Assembly (NCBI GenBank): GCA_905181615.1
Contig: CAJIYH010000001.1
Coordinates: 150,082-195,066 of the forward strand
Source: an uncultured Flavobacteriaceae bacterium
Lineage (GTDB): Bacteria; Bacteroidota; Bacteroidia; Flavobacteriales; Flavobacteriaceae
Direction: 5' to 3'
Length of the DNA stretch: 44,985 nucleotides
The notes below the pieces were generated by a model. That model was not told the DNA's origin and made no database searches. It was given only the letters and a program-made list of their open reading frames with translations. Below, piece after piece: positions 1-9,371 of this stretch. The translations under genes were made by a program, and so were the position numbers. Position 1 is the first letter of the stretch, and each line of letters opens with the position of its first letter.

Positions 1-861
1 TGGATGTGTTTTTTTAATTGAATTTGTAAAACCAACAGAAACTTCAGATTGAACTGCATTGGACATTTCTGTAAAATGAATTTCTAACTCTGAGCTGTTT
101 TTTGCAGGGTCGAAAACATAAGCAGAAGGCGCATCTCCTTTCCATTTCTTGAAAAGCTTAGAAATTTGCTTCTTTATGGTTTTATAATCTACATCACCAA
201 TAATAATAAGGTATGCGTTTTTAGGGTTGTAGTTAGATTGGTAGTATTTTTTTACATTCCCTAAATTGATCTTAGAAACGGTTTCAATTTTACTGTATTC
301 TCCAAAAGGATGGTTTGCACCATAGGTAATTAAGTTCTCTACGCGAGCAGCAGCAGCAGGAACGCTTTTCTCGTCAGACTTGATTCCCTCAATTAGTTTT
401 TCTTTTTCTTTTTCAAATTCTTCATTTAAAAAATTAGGATTTAGTGCAGCGTCTGCCATCAGCTCTAATACTCTTGGGAAGTATCTGGATAGGGAGTTTG
501 CAAAAGCTATTGAAGAACCAAAGTTAATTGAAGCGCCCATGAAATCGACTTCTTCTTCAAAGTCGTTTTTAGCAACACTTAGAGATCCTTTTCCTAGCAT
601 GCTTCCAAGTAGACTATTTGCACCGGCTAAATCTCCTTCAAAAATGGGAGGATTATCTATGTTTAGGGTTACAGAAACTCGAGGTAGTTTATGGTTTTCA
701 ACAACCATAACAGTCATACCGTTTTTAAGAGTGAAGCTCTGAGGCTCGTCTAATTGAATTACCGGAGCTGGCCCTGGAGTAGGTTGGACACTTCTGTCAA
801 TCTGAGCCGAAAGACTAGAAAGACTAAAAAGGGCGATATAAAGGATGTATATATTTTTCAT
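1..861 (-). CDS. M16-family peptidase-like protein, inactive-type partner (partial, runs off left edge)
   Basis: Reading the minus strand from the ATG at 861 gives an open frame to the window edge (287 codons). It starts MKNIYILYIALFSLSSLSAQ, a typical signal peptide, and continues with an M16 fold signature: LKNGMTVMVVENHKLPRVSV, then a helix where active M16 enzymes carry HxxEH. Here that position reads ANSLLGSMLGKG, so the zinc ligands are absent. The next gene downstream of the promoter side (877-2190) keeps HxxEH and lies 15 bases upstream, so the two probably form an active/inactive M16B pair acting in the periplasm. The C-terminus is outside the window. Family assignment is firm; substrate unknown. 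Confidence 0.85.
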   Translation of the reverse strand, partial: MKNIYILYIALFSLSSLSAQIDRSVQPTPGPAPVIQLDEPQSFTLKNGMTVMVVENHKLPRVSVTLNIDNPPIFEGDLAGANSLLGSMLGKGSLSVAKNDFEEEVDFMGASINFGSSIAFANSLSRYFPRVLELMADAALNPNFLNEEFEKEKEKLIEGIKSDEKSVPAAAARVENLITYGANHPFGEYSKIETVSKINLGNVKKYYQSNYNPKNAYLIIIGDVDYKTIKKQISKLFKKWKGDAPSAYVFDPAKNSSELEIHFTEMSNAVQSEVSVGFTNSIKKTHP

Positions 862-876
862 TTGTAAAAGAGTTTA

Positions 877-2190
877 TTATTTAGATGATTCGGGTAAATA
901 ATCAAGAACTAAACGCTGGTTAGGGTTCAGATATTTTTTAGCAACTTCTTGGATTTCTTCTCTACTAATAGATCTGTAGATTTCGATTTCAGAGTTTATT
1001 AAGTTCGTGTCTCCAAAAAAAGCATAGTATTCTGCTAAAGAATTTGCGATACCTTCAACAGATGAATTAGAATCTACAAAATTAGCTTCAAATTTATTTT
1101 GAAGTTTTTGGTAGTCCTTTTCGGTGATTAGTTCTTTTTGAATTTTCACAACCTCTTCATCAATTCCAGTAATGATACTTTGAAGTGGTATATCCCCTAG
1201 AGGTAATCCGAAAATAAGATACATTCCGTAATCTTCTTGACTCACATTGAACGCTCCAACTTGAAGTGCCATTTTTTCTTCATCAACCATTTTACGGTAT
1301 AGTTTAGACGAGTTTCCATCACTTAAATAAGCAGAAATCATGTCTAGAACTCTCGAGTCTCTGGTTTTTATAGAAGGCATTCTATAAGCAGCAACAACCG
1401 CTGGAATTTGAATGTTAGAGTCGTATGCTTTTGCGGTAAGAGGTTCTGTTATTGGCTCTTCTACTGCCACTGTGCGCACAACTTCAGCGCCTCTGGGTAC
1501 ATCACCAAAATAATCTTGGATCATTTTTTTTGTTTTGTCAACCTGAATGTCTCCAGCTACAACAAGTATGGCGTTGTTAGGAACATAATATTTTTTGTTA
1601 AAGGCTAAAAATTCATCTAAAGTTGCATCATCTAAATGTTGCATTTCTCCAATGGTGGTGTGCTTATACGGATGATTAATGAATAGATTTTTCTTTACAT
1701 TCTCGAAAAATTTACCATAAGGGCTGTTGTCAACTCGGAGCCTTTTCTCCTCTTTTACAACTTCGTTTTGTGTATCAACACCAATTTTATTAATAACTGG
1801 ATGTAACATACGCTCAGATTCTAACCAAAGTCCTAATTCTAAATTATTTGATGGAAAAACCTCATAATAATAAGTATAGTCATCGTTTGTGTAGGCGTTG
1901 TTTTTACCACCGTTTGAAGAAACAATGCTAAACCATTCACCTCGTTCGATGTTTTTAGTTCCTTCGAACAAAAGATGCTCAAAAAAATGTGCAAAACCAG
2001 TTCGGTCTGCTAATTCGTCTTTAGCTCCAACATGGTAAAGTACTGATGTTGTTACTACAGGAGCGGTATTGTCCTGATGGAGAATTACGTGAAGGCCATT
2101 GTCCAAATCATACTCAGTGAACGACACCTCTTGAGCGTGAACACCAACTAGAAAAAGACTAATGATAATATAAGAGAAGTATTCTTTCAT
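877..2190 (-). CDS. M16 zinc metallopeptidase, active subunit
   Basis: A 437-residue protein with a signal peptide (about residues 1-19, ending VHAQ) and the inverted zinc motif HFFEH at residues 68-72. The third zinc ligand is expected at E147 or E148 in the VVKEEKR segment. Length and layout (N-terminal M16 domain, then M16_C domain with a middle GDIQVDKTKKMI strand-helix) fit the one-chain half of an M16B peptidase. It is followed after 15 bases by the HxxEH-less partner, so the two are likely co-transcribed and may form a heterodimer that degrades peptides in the periplasm. The substrate cannot be read from sequence. Confidence 0.92.
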   Translation of the reverse strand: MKEYFSYIIISLFLVGVHAQEVSFTEYDLDNGLHVILHQDNTAPVVTTSVLYHVGAKDELADRTGFAHFFEHLLFEGTKNIERGEWFSIVSSNGGKNNAYTNDDYTYYYEVFPSNNLELGLWLESERMLHPVINKIGVDTQNEVVKEEKRLRVDNSPYGKFFENVKKNLFINHPYKHTTIGEMQHLDDATLDEFLAFNKKYYVPNNAILVVAGDIQVDKTKKMIQDYFGDVPRGAEVVRTVAVEEPITEPLTAKAYDSNIQIPAVVAAYRMPSIKTRDSRVLDMISAYLSDGNSSKLYRKMVDEEKMALQVGAFNVSQEDYGMYLIFGLPLGDIPLQSIITGIDEEVVKIQKELITEKDYQKLQNKFEANFVDSNSSVEGIANSLAEYYAFFGDTNLINSEIEIYRSISREEIQEVAKKYLNPNQRLVLDYLPESSK

Positions 2191-2298
2191 AATAAAAATT
2201 TTAATTAATACTAAATTAGTATCGTAAAGTATTAAAATGTTACATTAAATTGAAATTTTTAGAGCTTATATTTGAATTTTGTAGCTTGGAATCTTTAA

Positions 2299-3252
2299 AT
2301 GAAGTTAATATATTATAACATGAAATTTTTAGAATATTTTAATAAGTCTTTCCCCTTTCTCGTTTCGTGCTGTGCCTTAGCCTCCTTGTTTTATCCGCCT
2401 CTTTTTACTTGGTTTTCTCGACCATGGATTACTTATGGCTTAGGAGGAATTATGTTAGGCATGGGGCTCACCCTCCAATGGAGTGATTTTAACCAAGTAC
2501 TTAAAACTCCAAAGTTGGTTGTTTTGGGGGTCTTTTTACAATTTACAGTTATGCCTTTTTTGGGCTGGATTTTGGCAATCCTTTTTGACCTTCCGCCCTT
2601 TTTTGCAATAGGCCTTATTTTGGTGGCAAGTTGTCCTGGAGGAACAGCTTCAAACGTAATTGTATATTTAGCGAAAGCTAATGTTGCACTCTCAGTTACC
2701 ATGACAACAATTTCTACATTAGCAGCAATTATTATGACCCCTTTATTAACAAGCTATCTATCTGGAAGTTACTTGGAGGTTGACGCTATGGGGTTATTTT
2801 ACAGCACCCTAAAAGTAGTTTTATTCCCGATGACTCTTGGGGTTATTCTAAACCGGCACCTTCCAAGAGTAACCAAAAACATAATTCCATTTGCACCTCC
2901 AGTTGCGGTGCTTTTAATTACACTTATCGTTGCAAGTATTATTGGACAGGGGAAAGAAATAATTTTGACTTCTGGAATTCAATTGCTGGGCGCAATTATG
3001 GTATTGCATTTATTTGGGTTCTTACTGGGATATTTTACAGCAAAAATTATTTTTAAAAACGAACAGGTAAGCAGAACAATAGCGATTGAAGTAGGGATGC
3101 AAAATTCAGGATTAGGAGCAGTTTTGGCTCGAGAGAATTTTATAAATCCTGCTACTGCAATCCCTGCTGCAATTTCAAGTTTGGTTCATTCCATATATGG
3201 TAGTATATTCGCTTCAATAGCAAGTAATTCTTCAGTTAAAAAAAGTATATGA
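2299..3252 (+). CDS. Bile acid:sodium symporter (BASS) family transporter
   Basis: A 317-residue, very hydrophobic protein with about nine to ten membrane segments. The family-typical stretches CPGGTASNV and EVGMQNSGLGAVLA are present; in BASS proteins these unwound helices line the sodium and substrate site. The start could be the ATG at 2299 or the in-frame ATG at 2320; the second gives the usual N-terminus just before the first membrane helix. The stop overlaps the start of the thiolase gene (ATGA-type overlap), so the two are translated from one message. Family members carry bile acids, pantoate or keto acids; the substrate here is not determined. Confidence 0.9.
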   Translation: MKLIYYNMKFLEYFNKSFPFLVSCCALASLFYPPLFTWFSRPWITYGLGGIMLGMGLTLQWSDFNQVLKTPKLVVLGVFLQFTVMPFLGWILAILFDLPPFFAIGLILVASCPGGTASNVIVYLAKANVALSVTMTTISTLAAIIMTPLLTSYLSGSYLEVDAMGLFYSTLKVVLFPMTLGVILNRHLPRVTKNIIPFAPPVAVLLITLIVASIIGQGKEIILTSGIQLLGAIMVLHLFGFLLGYFTAKIIFKNEQVSRTIAIEVGMQNSGLGAVLARENFINPATAIPAAISSLVHSIYGSIFASIASNSSVKKSI

Positions 3253-4439
3253 AACTCAAAAAAGTGGTAATTGTTTCCGCAAAAAGAACACCAATCGGAA
3301 AATTCATGGGAGGACTATCTTCTGTTCCAGCACCTAAGTTAGGCGCTATTGCAATAAAGGGTGCTTTAAAAGCTATCGGACTAGACGCAAATGAGGTTGA
3401 TGAGGTATATATGGGAAACGTTTTACAGGCGGGTGTCGGTCAAGCACCAGCCAGACAAGCAGCTATATTTGCTGGAATCCCGGATACTGTTCCTTGCACT
3501 ACAGTTAATAAGGTTTGCTCCTCAGGAATGAAAACCATAATGATGGCAGCCCAAGCTATTGCATTGGGTGATGCAGAAACAATTGTTGCAGGAGGAATGG
3601 AAAACATGAGTTTGGCTCCACATATTGTTCCTATGAGAACAGGGGTTAAATTTGGTGGAACCCAAATGGAAGATGTCATGCAAAAAGATGGGCTAGTAGA
3701 TGCTTTTGATCAAGTAGCTATGGGTACTTATGCAGATGCAACTGCAATAAAGCATGGTGTTTCTCGCGAAGAACAAGATGCCTTTGCAGTCGAATCATAT
3801 CGACGAAGTGCTACTGCATGGGAAAGTGGTGTGATGCAAAATGAAGTTGTTCCTGTTCCAATTCCACAAAGAAGAGGAGATGATCTGATTATTTCGGAAG
3901 ATGAAGAATATACTAACGTCATGTTAGAAAAGATACCCAAGCTTAGACCAGCTTTTACAAAAGAAGGATCTGTAACAGCAGCAAACGCTTCTACAATAAA
4001 TGATGGAGCTGCGGCTGTAATTGTAATGTCAGAGGACAGAGCAAAAGATCTAGGATTGACTCCTTTAGCAACCATAGAAGGATATGCCGATGCCGCTCAA
4101 GATCCCAAATGGTTTACAACAGCTCCCGCAAAAGCTTTACCAAAGGCTTTAGCAAAAGCAAATCTTTCATTGGATGACGTTGAACTTTTTGAATTCAACG
4201 AAGCTTTTTCTGTTGTAGGAATAGCTAATACTAAAATTTTAGGGATAGAGACTAATAAAGTGAATATTCAAGGTGGTGCGGTTTCACTTGGACACCCTTT
4301 GGGTTGTTCTGGCGCAAGGATTATTGTAACGCTGTTGAATGGAATGAAACAAAAAAATTTAAAAATTGGAGCGGCAGCAATTTGTAATGGAGGCGGAGGA
4401 GCTTCTGCCATGGTTTTTAAAAGAAACTCTAGTGGTTAG
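3249..4439 (+). CDS. Acetyl-CoA C-acyltransferase (thiolase)
   Basis: A 396-residue type II thiolase of normal length. The nucleophilic cysteine is C90 in NKVCSSGMK, the catalytic histidine is H349 in GHPLGCSG, and the second cysteine is C379 in CNGGGGASA. It condenses two acetyl-CoA or cleaves 3-ketoacyl-CoA in the cytoplasm. It overlaps the BASS transporter gene by four bases, an unusual pairing that suggests the transporter feeds an acid whose CoA ester enters this step, but that is inference. The biosynthetic (acetoacetyl-CoA) type is favoured over a beta-oxidation type because no dehydrogenase or hydratase genes are adjacent. Confidence 0.95.
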   Translation: MKLKKVVIVSAKRTPIGKFMGGLSSVPAPKLGAIAIKGALKAIGLDANEVDEVYMGNVLQAGVGQAPARQAAIFAGIPDTVPCTTVNKVCSSGMKTIMMAAQAIALGDAETIVAGGMENMSLAPHIVPMRTGVKFGGTQMEDVMQKDGLVDAFDQVAMGTYADATAIKHGVSREEQDAFAVESYRRSATAWESGVMQNEVVPVPIPQRRGDDLIISEDEEYTNVMLEKIPKLRPAFTKEGSVTAANASTINDGAAAVIVMSEDRAKDLGLTPLATIEGYADAAQDPKWFTTAPAKALPKALAKANLSLDDVELFEFNEAFSVVGIANTKILGIETNKVNIQGGAVSLGHPLGCSGARIIVTLLNGMKQKNLKIGAAAICNGGGGASAMVFKRNSSG

Positions 4440-4526
4440 GTTTTTAACTAAATATTAGCCTGAAGTCCTTTTAGACTTTAAAAAGAATATGTTAAATTGC
4501 CCCGAAGCACTTTAGCCTTTTTGATT

Positions 4527-4919
4527 ATGAAAAAAATACTTGTATTACTGGTCTTTTTTAGCAGTTTTTCTTACAGTCAATTTTCTTTTTATAAGCCCTA
4601 CCAAGTAGAAGTCATATCGGATATTCCTTTTGGTTCTTTAGCTTCAGAAACGGATCAATTACGCTTAGGATTGGAAGCGCAACAATGGTCTGTAGAGGTT
4701 TTAAAATACTGGTTAAATGAAATGAGAAAAAACCCCTTTATTTCGGGGGATCAAAAAGTTAACTTTATACTTTTTGATAGTCAAAAAAGAAGGAGAATTC
4801 TAATTCAAGTTCCTGTAAAAGAGAAAACAATTGACGCTTTCAAAACCGAAGCTGGTTTTCAAAATCATTATGTAGACTTTATTACGGAAACTTATGAATG
4901 GATTCTAGAAAATTTTTAA
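4527..4919 (+). CDS. Small secreted protein of unknown function
   Basis: The ATG at 4527 starts a clear signal peptide (MKKILVLLVFFSSFSYSQ) and is preferred over an in-frame TTG at 4497. The mature part is about 112 residues, mixed alpha/beta, with a charged core (EMRKNPFISGDQKVNFILFD) and no cysteines or metal motif. I do not recognise the family. It stands alone, 87 bases after the thiolase and convergent with the small lipoprotein at 4936-5199. A real gene is supported by the signal peptide and codon use similar to its neighbours. Confidence 0.7.
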   Translation: MKKILVLLVFFSSFSYSQFSFYKPYQVEVISDIPFGSLASETDQLRLGLEAQQWSVEVLKYWLNEMRKNPFISGDQKVNFILFDSQKRRRILIQVPVKEKTIDAFKTEAGFQNHYVDFITETYEWILENF

Positions 4920-4935
4920 TAATGAACCAATTCCT

Positions 4936-5199
4936 TTATTCAGCACAATACTCTTCTCCTACAGAAAAAGAATTATAAACAGATTCGCTTACTTCGCCAC
5001 TAACAGAATTATCTGGAACATATGAATTAAGATCATTATTGTTGGTGTTGAATATGTTGCTTTCGGCATTCATTATGAAATAGAATTTTGCGCTCACTAT
5101 TTGTTTGTCAATTATATCACCGCAGCGACTATTTTCTGAACCACAACTTACACTTAGCATACAGATTAAGAAACAAAATAGCTGGAGTTGAAATTTCAT
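4936..5199 (-). CDS. Small lipoprotein, unknown function
   Basis: An 87-residue protein with a lipobox, LSVSCG, so cysteine 19 is the probable lipidation site and the protein is probably anchored to a membrane. The rest is short and polar, with cysteines C26 and C85 that could pair. No known domain is visible. It is convergent with 4527-4919 and followed upstream by the symporter operon on the same strand but separated by 83 bases, so it may be its own unit. Confidence 0.55.
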   Translation of the reverse strand: MKFQLQLFCFLICMLSVSCGSENSRCGDIIDKQIVSAKFYFIMNAESNIFNTNNNDLNSYVPDNSVSGEVSESVYNSFSVGEEYCAE

Positions 5200-5282
5200 A
5201 GGATGTTTTTTTAATAAAATAGATCAGACAAAATTAAACTAAAAAAGACAAATCAATCAATCATTGTCCTTAATAAAATTGA

Positions 5283-6944
5283 CTAGGGCTTACGAATTTC
5301 ATCGATCATGAGTTGTACGTTTTCGGGAGGTGGATCTGTTCGATAAGAAACTACTAAAGCAACTACTATATTTGCACACATTGCTAGAGTTCCAAAACCT
5401 TCAGGTGAGACCCCAAACCACCATTTTTCAGAAGTTCCCCCACCAAAGAATCCAAGTTTGAATTTCATCATATAAAACAGCATAAGCGATATACCAACTA
5501 CCATTCCACTGATTACACCCTCCTTATTCATACGTTTACTAAAAATTCCCATCACAATTGCGGGGAAGAAGGAAGCGGCAGCTAATCCAAATGCAAGCGC
5601 TACTGTTGCAGCCACAAAATCAGGTGGGTTTATACCAAAGTATCCAGCTAAAATAACAGCAAAAACGGAAGCCGTTCTAGCAGCAATTAACTCTCCTTTT
5701 TCAGAAATATCTGGTTTAATCATCTTTTTAAGTAAATCGTGCGATACCGAAGAAGAAATAACCAATAAAAGACCTGCTGCAGTAGAAAGCGCAGCTGCTA
5801 AAGCACCCGCTGCCATAAGCCCAATAACCCAATTTGGGAGGTTAGCTATTTCGGGGTTTGCCATTACAATAATGTCCTTATCAATTATCAATTCGTTGAT
5901 TTTTGGGTCGGCAACATACTGAACTAAGCCGTCTCCATTTTTATCGTTATAAGAAAGGAGTCCGGTAGATTCCCAATTAGAAAACCATTCGGGAAGAGTT
6001 TCATACGGCTGGTTGCTTACTGTTTGGATGAGGTTGGTGCGTGCAAAAAGAGCGATTGCAGGGGCTGTTGTGTATAAAATAGCAATAAACAATAAGGCCC
6101 AACCTGCTGATTTTCTGGCATCTCTTACTTTTTTAACCGTAAAAAAGCGAACAATAACATGAGGCAGTCCTGCAGTTCCAAGCATCAAAGCGGCTGTGAT
6201 TAAAAACACATCCAATTTAGATTTAGATCCCGAAGTATAGAGGTGAAAGCCAAGCTCTCTATGTAACCCGTCTAATTTTTCTAATAAATAAACACCGTCG
6301 GCTCCCTGAGAGCCCATTCCAATTTGAGGAATTGCGACTCCGGTCATGATCATTGAAATAAAAATAGCAGGAACTAGAAAAGCAAAAATCAAAACACAAT
6401 ATTGTGCGACTTGGGTATATGTAATTCCTTTCATTCCTCCAAGCACAGCATAGAAGAGAACAATTGCCATTCCAATAAAAACGCCTGTATTGATATCAAC
6501 CGAAAGGTATCTAGAAAAAACCAATCCTACCCCACGCATTTGACCAGCTATATAGGTAAAGGAAACAATCAAGGCACAGAACACTGCAACCGCTCTTGCG
6601 GTGTTTGAATAGTAGCGATCTCCAATAAAATCAGGAACTGTAAACTTCCCGAATTTCCTTAAATAAGGAGCCAATAGAAGTGCTAAAAGAACATAGCCTC
6701 CAGTCCAGCCCATTAAATAAACCGATCCATCGTAGCCGGCAAATGAAATGATTCCAGCCATTGAAATAAACGAAGCAGCAGACATCCAGTCAGCTGCAGT
6801 AGCCATGCCGTTTGCGATTGGAGAAACTCCTTCTCCTGCAACATAAAACTCTTTAGTTGATGAAGCTCTAGACCAAATTGCAATTCCTATATAAAGAGTA
6901 AAAGTTATTCCAACCATTACCCATACCCATGTTTGTTGTTCCAT
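5283..6944 (-). CDS. Sodium:solute symporter, large subunit (ActP-like, VC_2705 type)
   Basis: A 553-residue member of the SSS family with about 13 membrane segments. Family marks include ATAADWMSAASFISMAG near residue 50 and the GQMRGVGLVFSRYL helix. It is preceded two bases upstream by a 77-residue DUF4212 protein, the usual partner of this SSS subgroup, whose members are often annotated as acetate or short-chain monocarboxylate symporters. An extra-membrane loop near residues 310-360 is longer than in plain ActP. The pair most likely imports a small organic acid with sodium; the exact substrate is inference. Confidence 0.9.
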   Translation of the reverse strand: MEQQTWVWVMVGITFTLYIGIAIWSRASSTKEFYVAGEGVSPIANGMATAADWMSAASFISMAGIISFAGYDGSVYLMGWTGGYVLLALLLAPYLRKFGKFTVPDFIGDRYYSNTARAVAVFCALIVSFTYIAGQMRGVGLVFSRYLSVDINTGVFIGMAIVLFYAVLGGMKGITYTQVAQYCVLIFAFLVPAIFISMIMTGVAIPQIGMGSQGADGVYLLEKLDGLHRELGFHLYTSGSKSKLDVFLITAALMLGTAGLPHVIVRFFTVKKVRDARKSAGWALLFIAILYTTAPAIALFARTNLIQTVSNQPYETLPEWFSNWESTGLLSYNDKNGDGLVQYVADPKINELIIDKDIIVMANPEIANLPNWVIGLMAAGALAAALSTAAGLLLVISSSVSHDLLKKMIKPDISEKGELIAARTASVFAVILAGYFGINPPDFVAATVALAFGLAAASFFPAIVMGIFSKRMNKEGVISGMVVGISLMLFYMMKFKLGFFGGGTSEKWWFGVSPEGFGTLAMCANIVVALVVSYRTDPPPENVQLMIDEIRKP

Positions 6945-6946
6945 AA

Positions 6947-7180
6947 CTAATTTGGGTTTTTATCGTCTAAGCGATTCATTAAAAATACATACATAAAAAT
7001 CAAGACAACAAACACATATATCGAACCTTGTTGCGCGAACCAAAATCCAAGTTTGAACCCTCCAATTTGAAATTGATTCATAAAGTCCACAAACAAAATC
7101 CCAAAGCCAAATGAAACTATAAACCATACACTGAGTAGAATACTCAAATACTTTAGGTTTGTTTTCCAGTAATTATTCAT
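6947..7180 (-). CDS. DUF4212 family small symporter subunit
   Basis: A 77-residue protein with two membrane helices separated by a short loop (QIGGFKLGFWFAQQGS), matching the DUF4212 pattern in which FGFWFAQQGS-like residues are conserved. It precedes the large SSS subunit by two bases, so the two are co-transcribed and probably form one transporter. A 166-base divergent spacer separates it from 7347-8003. Confidence 0.88.
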   Translation of the reverse strand: MNNYWKTNLKYLSILLSVWFIVSFGFGILFVDFMNQFQIGGFKLGFWFAQQGSIYVFVVLIFMYVFLMNRLDDKNPN

Positions 7181-7346
7181 AATAGATTTTTTGTTTAATA
7201 ATATTAAATGCTAATTTAGAGTATTAATATACTTCAGAAATTAATGTTATTTATAATTTCGAAATTACAGTTAATTTATAAAGTAATATTAATAAATTAT
7301 ACCAACACCCTGAAAGTATGGTTAAAAAAGATTAAATATAAACTAT

Positions 7347-8003
7347 ATGAAAAAAAATAGCTTTTTTTTGTTGACGAGCCTATTCAGTATAAATTTGACC
7401 GCACAAGTATATACATTTACCTCTCAAGACGAGGGCCGCCTTATTATTCACAAAATATTAAAGGATTCAAATTACTTAATTGAAACGCAGTACACCAGCA
7501 ATTCAAATGAATTTATAAGTACACGTGGAGGGTTTTATGAATCAAAAGATGAAAATCATTTGGTTCGCTTTGAGTTCAATTCAAACTATTCTGAAGACAG
7601 TCTCAAAACAAAAACCTTTAAATCCTCTAAATGGATAAAAGACGTTACCTCAAAACAAGATCATTCGGGAAAATGGCTTATGGCCGGAAGGGTTCGGGAC
7701 AATATCGAAAAAAGGCGAAGTACTGATGGTCCTCGTAAAACCCTAAAATTTTTAATAGATGGTCATTTTCAGTGGACTGCTTTTAATACCAAAACCTTTA
7801 AGTTTTTTGGTTCAGGCGGAGGTTCCTATACTGCTGTTAACGGAGATTATATTGAAAGCATTACCTATTTTTCGAGGGACAATTCTAGAGTAGGTGCTGT
7901 GTTGCCCTTTCGTTATGATTTGAAAGAATCAGATTGGCATCATAAGGGATTGAACAGTAAAGGCGAGCCCATGTATGAAATTTGGGTACTAAGGGAAAAT
8001 TAA
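7347..8003 (+). CDS. Secreted protein with lipocalin-like fold features, unknown function
   Basis: A 218-residue protein with a signal peptide ending LTAQ. The C-terminal half (SGKWLMAGR, then KTLKFLIDGHFQWTAFN, then GGGSYTAVNGDYIE) resembles Bacteroidota secreted proteins of DUF4488/lipocalin-like type, in which beta strands are laid out around a GxW motif. No catalytic residues are evident. It ends overlapping by four bases with the thioesterase gene on the opposite strand (8000-8362), so the two are convergent. Confidence 0.65.
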   Translation: MKKNSFFLLTSLFSINLTAQVYTFTSQDEGRLIIHKILKDSNYLIETQYTSNSNEFISTRGGFYESKDENHLVRFEFNSNYSEDSLKTKTFKSSKWIKDVTSKQDHSGKWLMAGRVRDNIEKRRSTDGPRKTLKFLIDGHFQWTAFNTKTFKFFGSGGGSYTAVNGDYIESITYFSRDNSRVGAVLPFRYDLKESDWHHKGLNSKGEPMYEIWVLREN

Positions 8004-8362
8004 ATTTCTGATTTATTTCCATCCTCATCAATTGCAACAAAGACAATGTCGCAGGCGCAGTTTTGTTTATTGATTTTTTTTATCAAGCCTTCGCTAGACA
8101 CATTTACATGAATGCGTAAAGAGGTATTTCCAACTTTAATTATTTCTGCATCGAGTAGCACCAAATCTCCAATATGGATAGGCTCTAAGAATTCAATATC
8201 ATCCACAAATTTAGTAACACAATATTTCCCAGCGTACTGAACAGATAAGGCATAGCCTACCTCATCAATCCACTTCATTACTTTTCCTCCATGAACGTTT
8301 CCACGATAATTTGCATCAGATGGTTCTGCAAGAAAAGACATTTTGAGTTTCATTTTTGGCAT
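8000..8362 (-). CDS. Acyl-CoA thioesterase, hotdog fold (YciA-like)
   Basis: A 120-residue single hotdog domain. The motif RGNVHGGKVMKWIDEVGYAL contains the helix of the hotdog and the conserved N/D-x-x-GxxxGG-x2-D pattern used for CoA thioester cleavage in the cytosol. A later stretch FLEPIHIGDLVLLDAEI is typical of the YciA/BFIT branch. The start at 8362 (MPKMKLKMSF) is used, but the ATG three codons on is also possible. The substrate chain length cannot be inferred. Confidence 0.85.
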   Translation of the reverse strand: MPKMKLKMSFLAEPSDANYRGNVHGGKVMKWIDEVGYALSVQYAGKYCVTKFVDDIEFLEPIHIGDLVLLDAEIIKVGNTSLRIHVNVSSEGLIKKINKQNCACDIVFVAIDEDGNKSEI

Positions 8363-8460
8363 AACCCAAGGTATGGTTTTTTTGTTAATTGGTCATTCTT
8401 ATTTTAAAACCGAAGAGTTTACCGACATTTTCCTCCCTTATTTTATATCTTTACTCTAAG

Positions 8461-9006
8461 ATGAAGTATACTATATTTTTATTATTCCCCTGGTTCCTTA
8501 TGGCACAAACAGAAGAACAAATGTACGAGGTTATCGAAACCAAATCAAATTTTGAAATCCGTTATTATCCCCCTGTTATGATGGCAGCCTATGATTCTCA
8601 AGGAGATAGTTCTTCGGGCTTTCGGTCTTTATTCAGATATATTTCAGGCTCAAATATGTCAGCAACTAAAATAGCAATGACAACTCCAGTTCATATGGAG
8701 AAACAAGAATATGGTAATACCATGGCTTTTGTATTACCCAAAAAATTTGATTCTGAAACGGCCCCTCAACCCAAAGAAACACAAGTTCGGGTTTACGAAG
8801 CAGCAGGTGGATACTATGCTTCTTTTCGATATTCAGGCTATACCAACCCATCTAAAGAAAAGAAATATACGGCAATTTTGATTCGGAGCTTAAAAGAGGA
8901 AGGAATTGAAACAGCAGGCCCTGCTAAGGTTTTTGTTTACGATGCTCCTTACAGTTTTATTAACCGCCGTAACGAAATATCAATACCAATTGTATGGGAA
9001 CCTTAG
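8461..9006 (+). CDS. SOUL family haem-binding-type protein
   Basis: The ATG at 8461 opens a signal peptide (MKYTIFLLFPWFLMAQ), which makes it a better start than the in-frame codon at 8389. The 181-residue product has SOUL marks: YEVIETKSNFEIRYYPPVMM near the N-terminus, FRYISGSNMSATKIAMTTPV in the middle (IAMTxPV is the family hallmark), and ASFRYSGYT later. Eukaryotic and bacterial SOUL proteins bind haem or related compounds; this one is probably exported. It ends directly against the convergent cupin stop. Confidence 0.88.
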   Translation: MKYTIFLLFPWFLMAQTEEQMYEVIETKSNFEIRYYPPVMMAAYDSQGDSSSGFRSLFRYISGSNMSATKIAMTTPVHMEKQEYGNTMAFVLPKKFDSETAPQPKETQVRVYEAAGGYYASFRYSGYTNPSKEKKYTAILIRSLKEEGIETAGPAKVFVYDAPYSFINRRNEISIPIVWEP

Positions 9007-9366
9007 TTATATTCTTTGTTGCTGATTCTGAGTAAAAGGTGTTTCTACTTCTCCAGTGTGTTTCGTGGAAGCCGGCTCAAAAAGTAACAACCAAACCTCT
9101 TCTTCTGCAATAGGTTTGTGCGGAACTCCTCTTGGAATTATAAGCATTTCTCCTTCGTTCAACACCACAGTTTCTTTTTCAAAAACCAGTTTTAAACTTC
9201 CTTTTATAATCAAAAAAAGTTCTTCTTCATCTGCGTGATCGTGCCATACAAATTCACCTTTTACCTTTGCAATCTTCACTTGTTGACCGTTTAGGTCACC
9301 TAAAACTTTGGGACTCCAATGTTCATTAAAAAGGCTAAATTTTTCTTCTAAATTAATTTTCTCCAT
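9007..9366 (-). CDS. Cupin domain protein
   Basis: A 119-residue single-domain cupin. Metal ligands are visible as HDHADEEELFLIIKG (two histidines and a glutamate in motif 1) and PRGVPHKP (histidine of motif 2). It is the last gene of the four-gene minus-strand unit, five bases after the lipoprotein stop. A tail of about fifteen residues after the barrel is polar and Gln-rich (FTQNQQQ). Its role is likely small-molecule binding or turnover linked to the transporter and flavin enzyme upstream. Confidence 0.82.
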   Translation of the reverse strand: MEKINLEEKFSLFNEHWSPKVLGDLNGQQVKIAKVKGEFVWHDHADEEELFLIIKGSLKLVFEKETVVLNEGEMLIIPRGVPHKPIAEEEVWLLLFEPASTKHTGEVETPFTQNQQQRI

Positions 9367-9371
9367 TAACG

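Noticed and set aside
380-742. Plus-strand frame opposite the first M16 gene
   Set aside because: The minus strand encodes a continuous M16 protein with a signal peptide here, and the plus frame is Ser-rich with no domain.
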